DNA from: Pseudodesulfovibrio sp. 5S69
GTDB taxonomy: Bacteria; Desulfobacterota; Desulfovibrionia; Desulfovibrionales; Desulfovibrionaceae
DNA length: 64,000 nucleotides
Direction of reading: 5' to 3'
Assembly (NCBI RefSeq): GCF_037094465.1
Contig: NZ_CP146609.1
Location: 4,097,162-4,161,161 of the forward strand
A program made the translations under genes and the position numbers. The notes below the pieces were generated by a model. That model ran no database searches. It was not told where the DNA came from and worked only from the letters and a program-made list of their open reading frames with translations. This document shows, one piece after another, positions 47,739-55,084 of the stretch (positions are counted from its first letter, which is position 1; the number at the start of each line of letters is the position of its first letter).

Positions 47739-49070
47739 ATGCCGTTTCCGAAAAACCTTCCGCTCGAAGCCGTGTTCGCCTCCATCGCCGACGGACTGTT
47801 CACCGTGGACGCGGACTGGAACGTGACCTACTTCAACGAGGCCGCGCAACGCATCACCGGCATCTCCGAAGCCGATGCATTGGGGCGCAAATGCTGGGCC
47901 GTATTCCGCTCGTCCCTGTGCGACGGCCAGTGCGCGCTCAGGGCGTGCATCGACCAGGGCGGGCGCATCGTCAACAAGTCCATCTTCATCGTCCGCTCGG
48001 ACGGCACCACCCTGCCCGTTTCCATATCGGCCTCGCCGCTCAAGGACCGCGACGGCATCGTGGTCGGCGGGGTGGAGACCTTCCGCGACCTGACCGACAT
48101 CCACGTTTCCCGGCAGCAGGCCAAGGACATCTACCGCTTCGAGAACATCGTCGGCCGTTCCCAGGCCCTGGAAAAGATCTTCCGCATCCTGCCACAGATC
48201 AGCCGGTCCGAGGCGACCACCCTGCTCCTGGGCAAGAGCGGCACGGGCAAGGAGCTGTTCGCCCAGGCCATCCATTCCCTGAGCCCGCGCAAGGACGGGC
48301 CGTTCGTGGCCGTGAACTGCGGAGCCCTGCCCGACACCCTGCTCGAATCCGAGCTGTTCGGCTACAAGGCGGGCGCGTTCACCGACGCGAGATCGGACAA
48401 GCCGGGCCGGTTCGAACTGGCCGACGGCGGCACGGTCTTCCTGGACGAGATCGGCGACATGCCCCAGAACCTCCAGGTCAAGCTTTTGCGCTTCCTCCAG
48501 GAAAAGACCTTCGAGCCGCTGGGCGGCGTGACCCCGGTCCACGCCGACGTGCGCGTGGTGGCCGCCACCAACCGCGACCTCGAAGAGGCCGTGGCCGAAG
48601 GGACCTTCCGCCAGGATCTCTTCTACCGCCTCAACGTGGTCACCCTGACCCTGCCGCCCCTGACCGAGCGCCAGGAGGACCTGCCCCTGCTCATCGACCA
48701 CTTCCTCGCGGAGTTCAACAGCTCGCGTGGCAAGGCCATCCGCGGGGTCAGCGAGGACGCCCTGCACGTGCTCATGCACCACGACTTCCCCGGGAACGTG
48801 CGCGAACTGGAAAACATCCTCGAATACGCCTTCATCCTCTGCCCGGACGGGTTCATCCAGGTGGAACACCTCCCGGAATACCTGCACCCCGCGGGAAAGC
48901 GCCTTGACGCGCCCGACGGGCTGTCCGGCAGCATGGACGCCATCAAGCGCCGCGCCGCCCGCCAGGCCGTGCGCCGCAACAACGGCAAGCGCATGGCCGC
49001 CTGCCGCGAACTGGGGATCACCAAGGACACCCTTCGCCGCTTGCTGGCCGCCCCGGAAGCGGGCGAATAA
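47739..49070 (+). CDS. Sigma-54 activator with cysteine-bearing PAS domain
   Basis: The product is 443 residues from the ATG at 47739; a GTG eight codons earlier is possible. A PAS domain (about 8-125) contains four cysteines (Cys52, Cys61, Cys65, Cys70) in [20 protein letters not shown], which could hold an Fe-S cluster or act as a redox switch. The AAA+ domain has Walker A GKSGTGKE (165-172), sigma-54 loop GAFTDA (212-217, GAFTGA in most) and Walker [12 protein letters not shown] (230-240). The C terminus carries a Fis-type helix-turn-helix ([19 protein letters not shown]). It precedes the sigma-54-driven NifX-like and Mrp genes. In Desulfovibrio a similar activator controls the ORP operons. 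Confidence 0.93.
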   Translation: MPFPKNLPLEAVFASIADGLFTVDADWNVTYFNEAAQRITGISEADALGRKCWAVFRSSLCDGQCALRACIDQGGRIVNKSIFIVRSDGTTLPVSISASPLKDRDGIVVGGVETFRDLTDIHVSRQQAKDIYRFENIVGRSQALEKIFRILPQISRSEATTLLLGKSGTGKELFAQAIHSLSPRKDGPFVAVNCGALPDTLLESELFGYKAGAFTDARSDKPGRFELADGGTVFLDEIGDMPQNLQVKLLRFLQEKTFEPLGGVTPVHADVRVVAATNRDLEEAVAEGTFRQDLFYRLNVVTLTLPPLTERQEDLPLLIDHFLAEFNSSRGKAIRGVSEDALHVLMHHDFPGNVRELENILEYAFILCPDGFIQVEHLPEYLHPAGKRLDAPDGLSGSMDAIKRRAARQAVRRNNGKRMAACRELGITKDTLRRLLAAPEAGE

Positions 49071-49076
49071 TTCGCC
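49062..49076. promoter_or_regulatory. Activator-site palindrome, copy 2 (GGCGA-N5-TCGCC)
   Basis: GGCGA-ATAAT-TCGCC overlaps the stop codon of the activator gene. Its centre is 94 bases upstream of the -24 GG. Confidence 0.65.
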
Positions 49077-49093
49077 TTTAATCTTCCAATGCG

Positions 49094-49108
49094 GGCGAAA
49101 AAATCGCC
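49094..49108. promoter_or_regulatory. Activator-site palindrome, copy 3 (GGCGA-N5-TCGCC)
   Basis: GGCGA-AAAAA-TCGCC lies 32 bp (three helical turns) from copy 2, centre to centre, and its centre is 62 bases upstream of the -24 GG. This is the usual place for enhancer-type activator sites. Confidence 0.68.
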
Positions 49109-49160
49109 ATACCTCTACTCTGCCGCATAGACAACATGCCGTTTTAACAGACTATTATAT

Positions 49161-49177
49161 TTGGCACGGTCTGTGCT
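49161..49177 (+). promoter_or_regulatory. Sigma-54 promoter of the NifX-like / Mrp operon
   Basis: TTGGCACG-GTCT-GTGCT fits the -24/-12 consensus TGGCACG-N4-TTGC, with GG and GC exactly 12 bases apart. The start site should fall near 49188, about 40 bases before the NifX-like start codon. Confidence 0.85.
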
Positions 49178-49226
49178 CTATGAGACATAACCGGTGCGGG
49201 TCCTGCCGGACTATTTTTGGAGAGAG

Positions 49227-49580
49227 ATGATGCAATCGGATTCCGCCAAGCTGATCTGCCTGGCGTGCTACCAGGACCGACTGGCCTCCGTGTGCGAGAA
49301 CGCGGACGGATACAAGTTATTTGAAATACGCGATCAAAAATCTTACCCCGCAGGCCTCCTATCCCTTCCCTCAAAGGACCCTATGGACAGGACATCCGCC
49401 ATATTGGCCTGCGGGGTAACCATTTTTCTGTGCGGCGCCATCCGCAACCGCACACGCCTGACTCTGGAGCGGGCCGGAATCACGGTCATCCCCTGGCTGA
49501 CCGGCACCGATCGCCAGGTGCTGGAAGGGTTCCTGTGCGGGGGGCTGGCCGAACTGGCCATGCCGGGGGTCGCGGTTTGA
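49227..49580 (+). CDS. NifX/NifB-like metal-cluster-binding small protein (ORP-type neighbour)
   Basis: The product is 117 residues. ATGs at 49227 and 49230 both follow GGAGAG. The second half has the pattern of the dinitrogenase-iron-molybdenum-cofactor family: ILACGVTIFLCGAIRNRTRLTLERAGITVIPWLTG, then GFLCGGLAE. The N-terminal half is shorter and lacks the usual HFG-like loop, so it is a divergent member. Cysteines at about 11, 14, 23 and in LACG, FLCG and FLCG could bind a cluster. It lies between the sigma-54 promoter and the Mrp ATPase gene. Desulfovibrio ORP operons pair a protein of this family with Mrp/NBP35 ATPases and help place the division septum. Whether this is ORP itself or the small protein beside it is uncertain. 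Confidence 0.72.
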   Translation: MMQSDSAKLICLACYQDRLASVCENADGYKLFEIRDQKSYPAGLLSLPSKDPMDRTSAILACGVTIFLCGAIRNRTRLTLERAGITVIPWLTGTDRQVLEGFLCGGLAELAMPGVAV

Positions 49581-49692
49581 CATTTCTCCCACTATGGTTA
49601 TCTCTCTGTAACCTGGCCGCGGCCGTTCGCCGGCCGGGTTCCACATGTACTTCTAGGGCGGCTTCGGGTCGCCGTTTTTCAGGAGAAAGCGT

Positions 49693-50568
49693 ATGAGTGG
49701 TTGTGAAGGATGTGCGTCCGCCTCGCCTGACGGAACCTGCACCAGCGCCACGGGCTGCGACAAGCCCGAAGACCAGAAACTGCAAAAGACCCTGAGCCGC
49801 ATCAAACACAAGATCGTGGTCATGTCCGGCAAGGGCGGCGTGGGCAAGTCCACCGTGGCCGCCAACATGGCCGTGGCCCTGTCCCTGGCCGGCAAGAAGG
49901 TCGGCCTGCTCGACGTGGACGTGCACGGCCCGAGCGTGCCCCGGCTCCTCTCCCTCAAGGGACAGCAGCCCCATATCGGCGACCAGGTCATGGAACCGGT
50001 CCCGTGGAGCAAGAATCTCTCGGTCATGTCCCTGGGCTTCCTGCTCCAGGACGACCGCCAGGCCGTGATCTGGCGCGGCCCGGTCAAGATCGGTCTGATC
50101 AAACAATTCGTCGAGGACGTCATGTGGGGCGACCTCGACTACCTCATCGTGGACTGCCCTCCGGGCACCGGCGACGAGCCCCTGTCCACCCTGCAGACCC
50201 TCGGACCCTCGGCCATGGCCGTCATCGTCACCACCCCCCAGGGCGTGGCCATCGACGACGTGCGCCGGTCCGTGTCCTTTGTCGGCGAGGTCGGCAACCG
50301 CGTGCTCGGCATCGTCGAGAACATGTCCGGCTTCGCCTGCCCCGACTGCGGCGCGGTCCACCAGATATTCAAGTCCGGCGGCGGCGAGGAACTGGCCAAG
50401 GAATCCGGCGTCCAGTTCCTGGGCCGCATCCCCCTGGACCCGGCCGTGGCCGACTCCGGCGACGAAGGCTACCCCTTCATGAAGGTCCACCGCGACACCG
50501 CCACCGGCAAGGCCATGGAACAGGTCATCGCTCCCATACTCGCCCTCCCCGACCCGCCCAAGGCATAA
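49693..50568 (+). CDS. Mrp/NBP35-family P-loop Fe-S carrier ATPase
   Basis: The product is 291 residues after AGGAG. The N terminus has Cys4, Cys7, Cys16 and Cys22, resembling the ferredoxin-like site of NBP35. The deviant Walker A is SGKGGVGKST (about 46-55), followed by LLDVDVHGPSVPRLL, VIWRGPVKIGLIKQF and VDCPPGTGDE. A C-terminal CPDC in FACPDCGAVHQIF would bind a bridging [4Fe-4S] cluster in the dimer. These ATPases carry or insert Fe-S clusters. Following the NifX-like gene under one sigma-54 promoter, it matches the MrpORP arrangement. The second ORP half-operon (two more ATPases) is absent here. Confidence 0.93.
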   Translation: MSGCEGCASASPDGTCTSATGCDKPEDQKLQKTLSRIKHKIVVMSGKGGVGKSTVAANMAVALSLAGKKVGLLDVDVHGPSVPRLLSLKGQQPHIGDQVMEPVPWSKNLSVMSLGFLLQDDRQAVIWRGPVKIGLIKQFVEDVMWGDLDYLIVDCPPGTGDEPLSTLQTLGPSAMAVIVTTPQGVAIDDVRRSVSFVGEVGNRVLGIVENMSGFACPDCGAVHQIFKSGGGEELAKESGVQFLGRIPLDPAVADSGDEGYPFMKVHRDTATGKAMEQVIAPILALPDPPKA

Positions 50569-50588
50569 GGTCGAGAAGTTGAGATACG

Positions 50589-50624
50589 AAAGGGCCGGGC
50601 ACGGAACGCGTGCCCGGCCCTTTT
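50589..50624 (+). terminator. Terminator after mrp
   Basis: AAGGGCCGGGCACG and CGTGCCCGGCCCTT pair over 14 bases around a short GAACG loop, followed by TTTG. Confidence 0.88.
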
Positions 50625-50991
50625 GCCGTCCACGGCCCGATGCCTCCGGCCCGGCCATGCCTCCCGGGCCGCCCGCGGGCGCACCCCCGCAATGGCCCTG
50701 TTGCCCTGTCCGGCACGCCGTCGTGGTCGAATGCCCCGCCGACCTTTCCCCATATTTTTCTCTTCCCTTCACATTTCCGCCACAACTTACTATTATTGGG
50801 ATTGGAATCTGATATCAGGCCCGGGCGTTGCCCGCCGGGGCGAAACGAGGCGCCCGATATCGCGGATGCCCCGCGCGGCCGGGCCTCAGTTTCGATGCAC
50901 GTTCTTCTGCTTCGCATGGAGAACGGAAAATATTCCGTCCCGACGGGCCTGTCGTTGCACGCGGCAGGCCGGAGGGAAAAGGAGCATATCC
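50625..50991. other. 367-base intergenic region before the short-chain dehydrogenase gene
   Basis: No gene is supported. The left part is G/C-rich and the middle (about 50755-50815) is AT-richer and is the likeliest promoter region (TTACTATTATTGGG). A GATATC pair flanks a G/C-rich stretch at 50811-50866. I see no recognisable operator. Confidence 0.45.
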
Positions 50992-51786
50992 ATGAATATT
51001 ACGCTTGAAGGGAAAAAGGCCCTGGTCACCGCTTCTTCCGGCGGGATCGGATACGCCATTGCCAAGGGACTGGCCGGGAGCGGCGCAACGGTATTCATCA
51101 ACGGCCGGAGTGAACACAGCGTGCTCGCGGCAAAGGACAGGCTGCTGGCCGAACTGCCCGAGGCGTCGCTACGCACCGCCGCTGCCGACCTTTCCGGCGC
51201 GGCGGGCTGCGAAAACCTGATCCGCGCCGTGCCCGAGGTGGACATCCTGGTGAACAACGCCGGGATTTACGGGGCCGGCGATTTTTTCGAAACCGGCGAC
51301 GAGGTCTGGGACGCCTACTGGCAGATGAACGTCATGTCCGGCGTCCGTCTCTCCCGCGCCTACCTCCCGGCCATGCGGGACAACGGCTGGGGGCGGATCG
51401 TGTTCATCTCCTCGGAGTCCGCCCGCAACATCCCCGCGGACATGATCCACTACGGCGTCTCCAAGACGGCCCTGCTCGCCCTCTCGCGGGGCATCGCCAA
51501 GCGGGTTGCCGGGAGCGGCGTCACCGTGAACGCGGTGCTGCCCGGCCCGACACTCTCCGACGGGTTCGAGGCCATGGTGGCCGACGAGATGGCCCGCACC
51601 GGCAAGAGCCTGGAGCAGGTCGGGCGTGATTTCGTGCGGGCGCACCGCCCGAGTTCGGTCCTCGACCGCGCCTCGAGCGTGGAGGAAGTGGCCAACATGG
51701 TCGTCTACGCCTGCTCGGAACAGGCCTCCGCAACCAGCGGGGCCGCCCTGCGCGTCGACGGCGGCGTCGTGGACGATATCGTCTAA
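50992..51786 (+). CDS. Short-chain dehydrogenase/reductase
   Basis: The product is 264 residues from the ATG after AAAAGGAG. The cofactor loop is TASSGGIGYAIAKGLAGSG (a T-A-S-SGGIG variant of TGxxxGxG), followed by LVNNAGIYGAG, the active-site serines in IVFISSESARN, and YGVSKTALLALSRGIAK with the YxxxK pair. SGAALRVDGGVVDDI ends the protein, as is typical. The arginine in INGRSEHS just after strand 2 favours NADPH. Substrate unknown. It is a single gene. Confidence 0.92.
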   Translation: MNITLEGKKALVTASSGGIGYAIAKGLAGSGATVFINGRSEHSVLAAKDRLLAELPEASLRTAAADLSGAAGCENLIRAVPEVDILVNNAGIYGAGDFFETGDEVWDAYWQMNVMSGVRLSRAYLPAMRDNGWGRIVFISSESARNIPADMIHYGVSKTALLALSRGIAKRVAGSGVTVNAVLPGPTLSDGFEAMVADEMARTGKSLEQVGRDFVRAHRPSSVLDRASSVEEVANMVVYACSEQASATSGAALRVDGGVVDDIV

Positions 51787-51891
51787 GAGGGCGACCCCAG
51801 GCACTTGCCGCCCTAGTCCCCCGGTACCGGGACCTGCGCCGGGAAGCTCGCACAGGCCGCGGACCGGCCCCATCCCCTGCGAGCAGCGGGC

Positions 51892-51924
51892 GGCCCCGGC
51901 AGCGGAAGAACGGCTGCCGGGGCC
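51892..51924. terminator. G/C-rich hairpin between converging genes
   Basis: GGCCCCGGCAGC and GCTGCCGGGGCC pair perfectly around a nine-base loop. There is no T-run on either strand, so this is a weak terminator candidate. Confidence 0.45.
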
Positions 51925-51943
51925 ATGCGAGACGGGTTCATGG

Positions 51944-52267
51944 CTAGGCGGCCCTGCCTTCGGTCAGGGCGGTCAGGGAATTGAGGTTGCGCATGATGAC
52001 CCGGTGCAGGACGTTGCCTTGACCGCCGCCATCCACGGCACGTCCGGCCGCGATGCGAAAGCAAATGCGGGCCTCCTCGTATTTGCCGGACATCTGGTAG
52101 ACCAGGGCCATGTTGTTGCGCACCTTGGCCTCGTGCAGGGGCGCGTTCAGAGACCGGGCCAGGCTGTCGGCCTGGGTCAGCTGGAACAAGGCGTCGCCGG
52201 AGCGGCCCTCATTGCAGGCGCGCATGCCTTCGCGGTTGAGGATGCCGAGTTTTTTGAGATTGCTCAT
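51944..52267 (-). CDS. Small TPR-like protein
   Basis: The product is 107 residues started at MSNLKKLGILNREG, with GAAGGAG upstream; the longer frame adds 20 odd residues. It consists of two to three TPR-like helical hairpins (GRSGDALFQLTQADSLARSLN, AKVRNNMALVYQMSGKYEEARICFRIAAGRA). It is probably a small protein-protein adaptor. The pronounced Fur-type box about 150 bases upstream suggests iron control. Partner unknown. Confidence 0.75.
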   Translation of the reverse strand: MSNLKKLGILNREGMRACNEGRSGDALFQLTQADSLARSLNAPLHEAKVRNNMALVYQMSGKYEEARICFRIAAGRAVDGGGQGNVLHRVIMRNLNSLTALTEGRAA

Positions 52268-52408
52268 CGGTTTCTCCTTCGGTTGGATGTTTTCCGGCCG
52301 CGCCGGAAGGCGGACCGGCCGGTACATCGGCCCGAATTCGGGTCACGGCCCGCGTCCTCGCGTGCGAACCTCATGTGCAGTGCGGTTGACATGGAGCGAC
52401 TTTATTGA

Positions 52409-52434
52409 AATCAATTCTCATTATCAAGTGTTTT
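52409..52434. promoter_or_regulatory. Fur-type box between divergent genes
   Basis: On the minus strand TGATAATGAGAATTGATTTC matches GATAATGATAATCATTATC at 14 of 19 positions, with three GATAAT-like hexamers in a row. It lies about 145 bases before the TPR-protein gene (minus) and about 90 before the YbaY-like lipoprotein gene (plus). Confidence 0.6.
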
Positions 52435-52523
52435 CTTCACCTTGTCCCGCAGACCGGAAACCGGCCCGGCGGGCTGGCGAAGCGAGCCGAAAGTGCGTAG
52501 CATGCCGGAAACATGGAGTCGCC

Positions 52524-52979
52524 ATGCACCGTACACGCCTGTCCGCCGTCCCGGCCCTGTGGGCCGCCGTCCTGATCCTGGCCGCCCTGGGCGGCTGCAC
52601 CGCCGCCTCGACCGGGCAGGGCGCCGCATCCGCCAGCCCGTCGGACGGGAAGGCCGCGCTCAAAGTCTCGGTCTCCTATAGCGAGCGCATGCTCCTGCCG
52701 CCGGGCTGCGCCCTGTTCCTGGAACTGGTCAACATCTCGCAGCTCAACCGGAAGGACAACGACGTGGCCAACGCCTTTTTGCCGGTCAAGGCCGCCCCGC
52801 CCTTCAAGGCGGTCATCAAGTACGACCCCGACAGGATCCTCGCGCAACTGCACTACGCGGTCACGGCGCGCATCGAGCTCAACGGGCAGGTGCTCTTTTC
52901 CGGCAGTGCGCGGATCGACCCCCTGTCCTGGCCCGAGGGCAAGCCCGTGGAGGTCTCGGTGACCATGCCCCGGCGCTAG
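52524..52979 (+). CDS. YbaY/YscW-like lipoprotein
   Basis: The product is 151 residues. The lipobox is LAALGGC (Cys25). The mature part resembles the YbaY/YscW domain: LKVSVSYSERMLLPPGCALFLELVNIS, then PPFKAVIKYDPDRILAQLHYAVTARIELNGQVLF. YscW-type members act as pilotins for secretins, and YbaY has no fixed role. No secretion genes are near. A Fur-type box lies upstream. The ATG lies 90 bases after that box; the long frame upstream of it is not supported. Confidence 0.8.
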   Translation: MHRTRLSAVPALWAAVLILAALGGCTAASTGQGAASASPSDGKAALKVSVSYSERMLLPPGCALFLELVNISQLNRKDNDVANAFLPVKAAPPFKAVIKYDPDRILAQLHYAVTARIELNGQVLFSGSARIDPLSWPEGKPVEVSVTMPRR

Positions 52980-53004
52980 CCGCGGCAACGGTCCTCGGGC
53001 GGGG

Positions 53005-53047
53005 AATGCAAAAAGGCCCGGCGCATGGCGCCGGGCCTTTTTGCATT
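53005..53047. terminator. Strong bidirectional terminator
   Basis: AATGCAAAAAGGCCCGGCGC and GCGCCGGGCCTTTTTGCATT are perfect complements around an ATG loop. It separates the lipoprotein gene from the converging phosphate operon. Confidence 0.93.
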
Positions 53048-53080
53048 CGCGGAACGGCGCGGGCGACGCGCCGGAGCGGA

Positions 53081-53755
53081 CTATCGGGCGATCATGGAAC
53101 GCAGCAACTCGGCGCAGTTCTCGGTGTTGTGCCCCATGTTGTCGAGGCAGTCCACAAAGTGGAGGAGCTGGTAGATGTCCTTGAAGTCGATGTCCTTGTC
53201 GTAAATTTTCGTCTGCAGGTCGTTCTTGCGGCGGCGGACCTCGTCGCGCTCGCGACGGACCTTGCGGAAGCACTCCTTGGTGCCTTCGCGGTCCAGGGAT
53301 TCGCCGTTGAGCAGCCCGATGGTGGACTTGAGCGCCGGGCCGAGGAGCACGGTGCACTTGGCCACGGAATCCAGGAGGTAGATCATCTCCTTCTGGATGT
53401 CCTCGGGGATGGCCACCGGGCGCATGGCCAGCCAGTGCAGGGCGTCCTGGGCCGCGTCGAGCACGTTGTCCTGGCTCTTGGTGTAGGACAGGAACAGGTG
53501 CTTCTCCACGGCCATGAACAAGCCCTTGGGCAGGTGGTTGCGGATGTTGCGCTTGATGGAGTCGGCGTGGTTCTCGATCTCGTCCACGGCCTTGGTCAAC
53601 TCCTTGAACTCGCGGCACACTCCGCCGGACACGTAGCACTCAAGGGATTCGTCGATGGCGGCGATGCACTCGGCGATCTTGTCGTAATGCTCGACCAGCC
53701 CGTCCATGGGGGAGCGGCTGCCGAGCAGGCCGAAGAAGGGAATTCTCAATGTCAT
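53081..53755 (-). CDS. DUF47/PhoU-like protein (TIGR00153 family)
   Basis: The product is 224 residues, mainly helices with heavy Glu/Lys/Asp content. The typical start MTLRIPFFGLLGSRSPMDGLVEHYDKIAECI and the acidic metal-binding helices (ELTKAVDEIENHADSIKR, RKVRRERDEVRRRKNDL) mark it. DUF47 proteins are PhoU relatives and usually sit next to Pit transporters, as here (45 bases after pit). It probably regulates the transporter or phosphate signalling in the cytoplasm. Confidence 0.93.
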   Translation of the reverse strand: MTLRIPFFGLLGSRSPMDGLVEHYDKIAECIAAIDESLECYVSGGVCREFKELTKAVDEIENHADSIKRNIRNHLPKGLFMAVEKHLFLSYTKSQDNVLDAAQDALHWLAMRPVAIPEDIQKEMIYLLDSVAKCTVLLGPALKSTIGLLNGESLDREGTKECFRKVRRERDEVRRRKNDLQTKIYDKDIDFKDIYQLLHFVDCLDNMGHNTENCAELLRSMIAR

Positions 53756-53800
53756 ATGGTGACCTCTACTAAAAAGGGTTGTTGCGATTATTGTTGTAAC

Positions 53801-55039
53801 CTAGCCGTAACACAACCATTTGAGCAGCACAAAGATTACTATGCTGGTCAGGGCCGCGATGGGGACGGTTGCCACCCAGTAGGCCACGATGCGCAGCAGG
53901 ACCCGGAAGTCCACGGCGGAAAAGCCGCGCGCCAGGCCCACGCCGACCACGCCGCCCACCGCCGCATGCGTGGTGGACACCGGCAGGCCGAGATTGGAGG
54001 CGATCAATACGGTGGAGGCCGCCCCGAAGTCAACGGCAAAACCGCGCGTATTGGTCAACGTGGTGATCTTCTCGCCCACGGTGGACATGACCTTGTGGCC
54101 GAGCACGGCGATGCCCACGGCGATGCCCAGGCCGCCCAGGACGAGCATGGGCCACGGGACCTCGGCCTTGGCCAGGAGCATGTGCTCCTTGGCGATGAGA
54201 TAGATGGCGGCCACCGGGCCGATGGCGTTGGCCACGTCGTTGGCGCCCTGGGACAGGGCCACGTAGCAGGACGTGCCGACCTGCATCTTGCGGAAGATCC
54301 GCTCCACGCCCTCGGCGCCCTCCTCCTCGTCCAGCACGAACTTGGACACGAAGTGACGGGCCGCGGCCCAGGCCGCGAAGGACAACGCCGCGGCGATGCC
54401 CAGCGAGGTCAGCCAGTGCAGGCCGAGCGCCTTGCCCACCGGGGTCTTGTACAGAAAGGACAGGGAGATCATGGACAGGGTGATGGCCACCCAGATGGGC
54501 GCCCATTTCTTGGCCTGTTGGATGAAGTGGCGCTTGAACAGGATGTAGCGCCGGATGTGGGTGAAGATGAAATAGGCGATGGCCGCTGCAAAGAACGGGG
54601 AGATGATCCAGGACAGGACGATGCCGCCCATCTTGAGCCAGTTGACCACGTCCGGTCCGCCCGCCACCAGTCCGAACCCGGTGATGGCCCCGACGATGGA
54701 GTGGGTGGACGAGACCGGCAGCGAGGTCAGCGTGGCCACCAGGACCCACAGCCCGGCGGCCAGGAGCGAGGCGAACATGCCGATCATGATCAGCTTGGGG
54801 TCGGCGATGACCTCGGGGTTGATGATCCCCTTGCTGATGGTCGCGGTCACGTGCGAGCCGAGGAAGACCGCGCCCACGAAGTTCAGGATGCCCGCGATGA
54901 ACACGGCCTGCTTGACCGTGATGGCCCTGGCCCCCACGGCCGAGGCCATGGAGTTGGCCACGTCGTTGGCCCCCAGGTTGAACGCCATGAGGAACCCGGC
55001 CCCCACGGACATGTATAGAAACAGATCGTAAATATCCAT
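53801..55039 (-). CDS. Low-affinity inorganic phosphate transporter (Pit)
   Basis: The product is 412 residues with about ten membrane helices. The duplicated family signature GANDVANSMASAVGAR (about 24-39) and GANDVANAIGPVAAI in the second half are diagnostic. SSTHSIVGAITGFG and STTHAAVGGVVG are the paired ion-site loops. It takes up metal-phosphate with protons. It is the middle gene of the kinase-pit-DUF47 operon. Confidence 0.95.
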   Translation of the reverse strand: MDIYDLFLYMSVGAGFLMAFNLGANDVANSMASAVGARAITVKQAVFIAGILNFVGAVFLGSHVTATISKGIINPEVIADPKLIMIGMFASLLAAGLWVLVATLTSLPVSSTHSIVGAITGFGLVAGGPDVVNWLKMGGIVLSWIISPFFAAAIAYFIFTHIRRYILFKRHFIQQAKKWAPIWVAITLSMISLSFLYKTPVGKALGLHWLTSLGIAAALSFAAWAAARHFVSKFVLDEEEGAEGVERIFRKMQVGTSCYVALSQGANDVANAIGPVAAIYLIAKEHMLLAKAEVPWPMLVLGGLGIAVGIAVLGHKVMSTVGEKITTLTNTRGFAVDFGAASTVLIASNLGLPVSTTHAAVGGVVGVGLARGFSAVDFRVLLRIVAYWVATVPIAALTSIVIFVLLKWLCYG

Positions 55040-55084
55040 CGTATCGACCCTCTTTCGAGGGAATTGGTTAGAGGTTGCGGTTGC

